Source of the DNA: DASRTE01 sp035316885
Lineage (GTDB): Bacteria; Actinomycetota; Actinomycetes; Jiangellales; Jiangellaceae
NCBI GenBank assembly: GCA_035316885.1
Contig: DATHII010000079.1
Span: 1 to 9,074, forward strand
Reading direction: 5' to 3'
Length of the DNA: 9,074 bases
The notes under the pieces were generated by a model. That model did no database searches and was not told the DNA's origin. It saw only the letters and a program-made list of their open reading frames with translations. Positions 6,057 through 9,074 of this stretch are shown here, in pieces. Position 1 is the stretch's first letter. Every line of letters starts with the position of its first letter. Made by a program: the position numbers and the translations under genes.

Positions 6057-6310
6057 CGCGCGCCGCCGTCGGCACCGCCATCGGTGCCCTGCGGGTTCGC
6101 GCCGCCGTCAGCCGGACCCTCGCCGCCGGCGCCGCCGTCGGCACCACCGTCCATGCCCTCGGGGTTCGCGCCGCCGTCAGCCGGCCCGTGGTCGCCGGCG
6201 CCGCCGTCGGCACCGCCATCACTACCTTGCGGGTTCGCGCCGCCGTCGGCGGGTCCGTCGCCAGTCCCGGCGGGACCGCTGGTGGTCATGTCGTCGTCGC
6301 TGAGCGTCAT
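6053..6310 (-). CDS. Short acidic Gly/Ala/Asp repeat protein (BatC-like), possible substrate peptide
   Basis: An 85-residue protein starts at ATG 6310, chosen because GGAGGG lies just upstream; a longer frame to 6361 has a basic, Cys-containing start unlike the rest. The N-terminus is MTLSDDDMTTSGPAGTGD, followed by three repeats of 23 residues (residues 19-41, 42-64, and 65-85 lacking the last two) of form GPADGGANPxGxDGGADGGA. It has no signal peptide, no Cys and no membrane helix, and is predicted to be disordered. It resembles short proteins annotated 'BatC' in actinobacteria, whose function is not established; I hold that label loosely. Its stop codon (6053-6055) overlaps the CTG start of the JmjC oxygenase gene, implying translational coupling. 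Invariant leader plus repeated core resembles a multicore precursor peptide, which is inference. Confidence 0.8.
   Translation of the reverse strand: MTLSDDDMTTSGPAGTGDGPADGGANPQGSDGGADGGAGDHGPADGGANPEGMDGGADGGAGGEGPADGGANPQGTDGGADGGAR
6056..6256 (-). repeat. Three tandem 69-base repeats encoding 23-residue units
   Basis: The segment repeats with a 69-base period (landmarks GCCGCCGTC at 6101, 6170 and 6239), equal to 23 codons. Units are 6188-6256, 6119-6187 and 6056-6118 (last one six bases short). Copies differ at several positions yet keep the residue pattern, with variable residues after NP (Q/E) and before DGG (S/M/T). Shorter DGGADGGA sub-repeats lie inside each unit. Confidence 0.9.
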
Positions 6311-6359
6311 GGAGCCCTCCGTTCCGCCGCGCATGTCCCTACGACATGCTCTCGCCTTC

Positions 6360-6385
6360 ATGCCCTGGCGGCGCTGCGTCTAACC
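6360..6385 (-). promoter_or_regulatory. Candidate sigma-B/sigma-F-type promoter of the repeat-protein/JmjC operon
   Basis: On the minus strand GGTTAG (6380-6385) is followed after 14 bases by GGGCAT (6360-6365). The layout is the same as at 4717-4742 (GGTTNG, 14 bases, GGGNAT). It lies in the 136-base gap between the divergent repeat-protein and polymerase genes, about 50 bases before the ATG at 6310. One mismatch to GGGTAT leaves this a candidate only. Confidence 0.38.
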
Positions 6386-6446
6386 CGATCACTTCCGGCG
6401 GCTGACGCCATGAGTCCGTCGGCGACGGGGAGGGCAGACTGCAGCC

Positions 6447-7376
6447 ATGGCGAAGAAGGTCAGTGTCGACGTCGACGGCCGCAGACTGGGGCTCAGCAAC
6501 CTCGACAAGGTCCTCTACCCCGAGCACGGCACCACCAAGGGCGAGGTGATCGACTACTACACCCGGATCGCGCCCGTGCTGCTGCCACATCTCGCCGACC
6601 GACCGCTGACCCGGAAACGGTGGCCGGACGGCGTCGCTGCGGGCAGTTTCTTCGAGAAGAACGCTCCGCGCGGCACACCGGACTGGGTGCGGACCGTCGA
6701 GCTGCCCTCCCCCGGCAGCACGCGCGGCACCGAGACTGTCACCTACGTCGTCTGCGAGGACCTGCCGACCCTGGTCTGGCTTGCCAACCTCGCCGTGCTG
6801 GAGATGCACGTGCCGCAATGGCGGGTCGACGGGGACGAGGCTCGCAACCCCGATCGCCTCGTCCTCGACCTCGATCCCGGCGCCCCCGCGAACGTCATCG
6901 AGTGCTGCCAGGTCGCGCTCATCCTCGCGGAGGCCCTGGCTGACGACGGGTTGCTCTCCTACCCGAAGACGAGTGGGTCCAAGGGGATGCAGATGTACGT
7001 CGCTCTGGACGGTGATGCCGAAGTCGATGCCGTCCACGGTTATGCCCGCCGGCTGGCCGAGCGGTTGGAGAAGGAGCACCCTCGACTCGTCGTCTCACGG
7101 ATGGAGAAGCGACTGCGACCGGGCAAGGTCCTCGTCGACTGGAGCCAGAACAACGCGACGAAGACCACCGTCGCGCCCTACTCGCTGCGCGGGCGCGAAC
7201 AACCGACCGTTTCCACACCGGTGACGTGGGACGAGGTCGAGCAGGCGGCTCGCTCCAACGCCCGGACCCGGTTGCCGCTGCGGTTCGACTACCAGGACAC
7301 CCTGGCCCGGGTCGCCGACGACGGCGATCTGATGGCGCCGCTGCACAACGAGGCGCACGCGCTCCCCGGCGGATAA
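6447..7376 (+). CDS. Stand-alone LigD-type primase-polymerase (archaeo-eukaryotic primase superfamily)
   Basis: A 309-residue protein starts at ATG 6447, with GGGAGGG about 12 bases upstream. It matches the POL domain of LigD over its whole length: LSNLDKVLYPE (16-26), RWPDGVAAGSFFEKNAP (58-74), the catalytic LVLDLDPG with Asp141 and Asp143, the nucleotide-binding PKTSGSKGMQMYV (173-185), and Asp231 in VLVDWSQN completing the metal triad. No ligase or phosphoesterase domain is fused. Such stand-alone polymerases (mycobacterial PolD1/PolD2 type) extend primers, fill gaps and prefer ribonucleotides in end-joining and repair. It converges on a LigD-type ligase gene 42 bases away; together they are the polymerase and ligase parts of LigD on opposite strands. 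M. tuberculosis also has a PolD gene next to an ATP-dependent ligase gene (Rv3730c with ligC), so the association is known. Confidence 0.95.
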   Translation: MAKKVSVDVDGRRLGLSNLDKVLYPEHGTTKGEVIDYYTRIAPVLLPHLADRPLTRKRWPDGVAAGSFFEKNAPRGTPDWVRTVELPSPGSTRGTETVTYVVCEDLPTLVWLANLAVLEMHVPQWRVDGDEARNPDRLVLDLDPGAPANVIECCQVALILAEALADDGLLSYPKTSGSKGMQMYVALDGDAEVDAVHGYARRLAERLEKEHPRLVVSRMEKRLRPGKVLVDWSQNNATKTTVAPYSLRGREQPTVSTPVTWDEVEQAARSNARTRLPLRFDYQDTLARVADDGDLMAPLHNEAHALPGG

Positions 7377-7418
7377 GCCCTACGCGGTCAGGTCCGACGT
7401 CAGCTCTGCGCCACCCGG

Positions 7419-8384
7419 TCAGCCCTCGCGGACGACCTCGCTGGGCACCTTGTCCGGTCGCAGCCCACGCCAGACCGGGTGCCGCATCCGGCCGTCGGAG
7501 GTCCACTGGCCGTACGCGACCTCGCCGACCAGCTCCGGCCGGACCCACAGCGCGCCGCGGGCGTGCCGAGGGTCGACCTGGCCCACGAACGGCGACTCGT
7601 CCGCCCCCAGCTGCCGCAGCCGGCCCGCCAGGTCGGTCAGCATCCGGTCGTCGAACCCGGTGCCCACGCTGCCCACGTAGACAAGGCCGTCGGGGACGGA
7701 CACGCCGAGCAGCAACGCTCCGAACGTCGAGGCCCGACGGCCCTCCCCGACGGTGTAGCCGCCGATCACCACCTCCTGGGTGAGCAGGTTCTTCACCTTC
7801 ACCCATTCCGTCGATCGCTGCCCGGGCCGGTAGGGCGAGTCCAGGCGCTTGGCGACGATGCCTTCGACGCCCATCCGCCGGCTCGCCTCCAAGAGATCGG
7901 CGCCACCGCCGGTGAAGGCGGGTGAAACCTGCCAGCTCGGGCCGGCCGGGACCAGCTCCTCGACCAGCTTCCGCCGCTCGGTGTAGGGCAGCGCGAGTGT
8001 AGAGCGCCCGTCGAGGCGGAGGACGTCGAAGACGATGTACGTCACGGGCACCCGCACGGCCAGCTCCTGGGCACGGGTGGCGGACCGGACGTGCATTCGC
8101 GGCGCGAGCGCGCCGAAGTCGGAGCTGCCGTCCGCTCCGAGAACAGCGACCTCGCCGTCGAGGACGCAGGTGCGTCCGCCGAGGGCGGCCGAGAGCCCGG
8201 CCAGCTCCGGGTAGGCGATCGTCGCGTCGATGCCGGAGCGTCCGACCAGGCGAACCGACGACGGCGCGACGTGGGCGAGCATCCGCACGCCGTCCCATTT
8301 CAGCTCGTACGACCACGCGTCGTCGTCGCGGGTCGGCGGAAGCCGGCCCGACACGGCGAGCATCGGTCGCAACTCTGCGGTCAA
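7419..8384 (-). CDS. ATP-dependent DNA ligase, LigD ligase-domain/LigC type
   Basis: A 321-residue ligase starts at TTG 8384, with GGAGGG six bases upstream; the ATG three codons earlier in a neighbouring frame meets a stop at once. The nucleotidyltransferase domain holds motif I ELKWDGVR with Lys29 as the AMP-accepting lysine, VLDGEVAVL (74-82), VTYIVFDVLRLDG (114-126), VEGIVAKR (173-180) and WVKVKNL (194-200). The OB-fold domain follows from about residue 205, ending in GRMRHPVWRGLRPDK. The opening LRPMLA and overall length fit the LIG domain of LigD or a stand-alone LigC-type enzyme. It seals nicks in DNA, and LigD-type ligases favour a ribonucleotide at the 3' end. No Ku gene or 3'-phosphoesterase domain lies in the window. 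The gene is 25 bases after the broken FUSC gene and converges with the polymerase gene. Confidence 0.94.
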   Translation of the reverse strand: MTAELRPMLAVSGRLPPTRDDDAWSYELKWDGVRMLAHVAPSSVRLVGRSGIDATIAYPELAGLSAALGGRTCVLDGEVAVLGADGSSDFGALAPRMHVRSATRAQELAVRVPVTYIVFDVLRLDGRSTLALPYTERRKLVEELVPAGPSWQVSPAFTGGGADLLEASRRMGVEGIVAKRLDSPYRPGQRSTEWVKVKNLLTQEVVIGGYTVGEGRRASTFGALLLGVSVPDGLVYVGSVGTGFDDRMLTDLAGRLRQLGADESPFVGQVDPRHARGALWVRPELVGEVAYGQWTSDGRMRHPVWRGLRPDKVPSEVVREG

Positions 8385-8409
8385 GACATTCCCTCCGTCG
8401 CTGGTGCGC

Positions 8410-9074
8410 TCACCCGTAGCTGACCGGACCGGGTAGGAGGCACGGCAGCAGGCCGAGCGCCTGGTCCCGCTCCAGCCCGGTGGCCCGCAGGACGTCGACC
8501 GCCAGCGCGCGGGTCTGCGCCACCACGACCTGCCCGGCGAACCCGCCGGTCTCGTCCAACGCCTCGGTCGCGAGCTCCGCGGCGATTACCGCGGAGGCCC
8601 GGCTCTCCGTGGGATCGTCGCCGTGCCCGAGCTCTATCCGCAGCAACCTCACCGCACCCGCCAGCGCGCGCAACGACTGGGTCAGCGTCGATGGGACCGG
8701 CTCTCCCCGGCGCAGCATGCTGACCACGTGCCGCGCCATGACCCGCAGGTCGCGGGCGATGTGGTCGACCGGCTCGGCTGCGTCGAGGTATCCGACGAGC
8801 TGGCCACGCGGACGCCGCAGCCTGGGTGACGATCACCGCGCCGCCGCCGGGGGCGACCGCCGCCACCATGGCCAGCGCCACCACGAGCGCGATCTGAGCG
8901 ACTCCGGTGCCGATCCACGCCACCAGCACGTCTCCCACGAGCACGCCCACGGCCACGCCCGCGACGAGTTCGACCACCCGGGGCAGCCGTTGGCCGAGAC
9001 CTACGCCGAGCGAGATCAGCGCCGCGATCGGCGCGAAGAACGGCTGCTCGTGCCCGATCAGCGGGCCGGTGGCG
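8410..9074 (-). pseudogene. FUSC-family membrane protein (aromatic acid exporter-like), frameshifted with internal deletion; 5' end outside window
   Basis: Two minus-strand frames encode parts of one protein. The upstream frame (9073 to about 8821) reads HEQPFFAPIAALISLGVG, several hydrophobic helices (VVELVAGVAVGVLVGDVLVA, IALVVALAMVAAVAP) and GGGAVIVTQAAASA, which is typical of the FUSC transmembrane core. After that this frame turns Arg-rich and meaningless. A different frame, open from 8832, continues with PRGQLVGYLDAAEPVDHIARD and RALAGAVRLLRIELG to QVVVAQTRALAVDVLRATGL and a stop at 8410, matching the cytoplasmic C-terminal domain. The middle of the family (roughly 100 or more residues linking these parts) is absent, so both a deletion and a frame change occurred near 8815-8832. 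It could be a sequencing or assembly error, but the missing block argues for real decay. The gene lies immediately upstream of the ligase. Confidence 0.78.

Noticed and set aside
5355..6383. A 342-residue plus-strand open frame with Pro/Ser-rich repeats opposite the JmjC and repeat genes
   Set aside because: It is antisense to two well-supported genes; its repeats are only the reverse strand of the 69-base array, and it shows no recognisable domain.
7377..7418. Possible bidirectional terminator between the convergent polymerase and ligase genes
   Set aside because: No strong inverted repeat was found in these 42 bases.
6919..8316. A 465-residue minus-strand open frame spanning the polymerase 3' end and the ligase
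   Set aside because: It is Arg/Pro/Ala-rich throughout, overlaps two catalytically intact genes in other frames and is a product of high GC.
8381..8977. A continuous 198-residue minus-strand frame overlapping the ligase start
   Set aside because: Only its first 56 residues resemble a protein family (FUSC); the rest is out-of-frame Arg-rich sequence, so it is treated as part of a broken gene, not an intact one.

Overview
The window is high-GC, gene-dense DNA with GTG/TTG starts and families typical of Actinomycetota: a GAF-ANTAR regulator, single-domain STAS proteins, a DinB2-type polymerase, stand-alone LigD-like polymerase and ligase, an actinobacterial FUSC protein and a JmjC/cupin_4 oxygenase. 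I see no insertion sequence, tRNA, rRNA, CRISPR array or phage gene. The genus cannot be named from sequence alone.

Layout. Bases 1-174 (minus) hold the N-terminal part of an antibiotic-biosynthesis-monooxygenase-like protein, divergent from a Y-family polymerase (210-1232, plus). A 68-residue zinc-ribbon-like protein follows (1300-1506, plus). A regulatory block on the minus strand comprises a STAS protein (1534-2016), a GAF-ANTAR regulator (2095-2808) and a second STAS protein (3002-3379). Next is a two-gene minus-strand operon (4694 down to 3534) encoding a membrane-anchored protein and a soluble protein that share a domain. A second minus-strand pair (6310 down to 4782) encodes a short acidic protein with three 23-residue repeats and, overlapping its stop codon, a JmjC/cupin_4 dioxygenase. 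Divergent from this is a LigD-type primase-polymerase (6447-7376, plus), converging on a LigD-type ATP-dependent DNA ligase (7419-8384, minus). The right edge carries a FUSC-family membrane protein gene (8410-9074, minus) that looks broken by a frame change and an internal deletion.

Functional reading. The two ends hold DNA damage tolerance and end-joining enzymes. The DinB2-like enzyme has valine at the steric-gate position, and LigD-type polymerases and ligases are known to favour ribonucleotides, so three enzymes here may share tolerance of ribonucleotides. The middle is a stress-signalling neighbourhood: two anti-anti-sigma-type STAS proteins flank a GAF-ANTAR regulator, and two nearby operons have sigma-B/sigma-F-like promoter candidates with the same 14-base spacer.

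The best candidate for an undescribed system is the repeat protein plus JmjC oxygenase: a small repetitive Asp/Asn/Gly-rich polypeptide coupled to a 2-oxoglutarate/Fe(II) protein hydroxylase that appears to start at CTG inside a CTGA overlap. This suggests a dedicated substrate-modifier pair, possibly RiPP-like, but that is inference.
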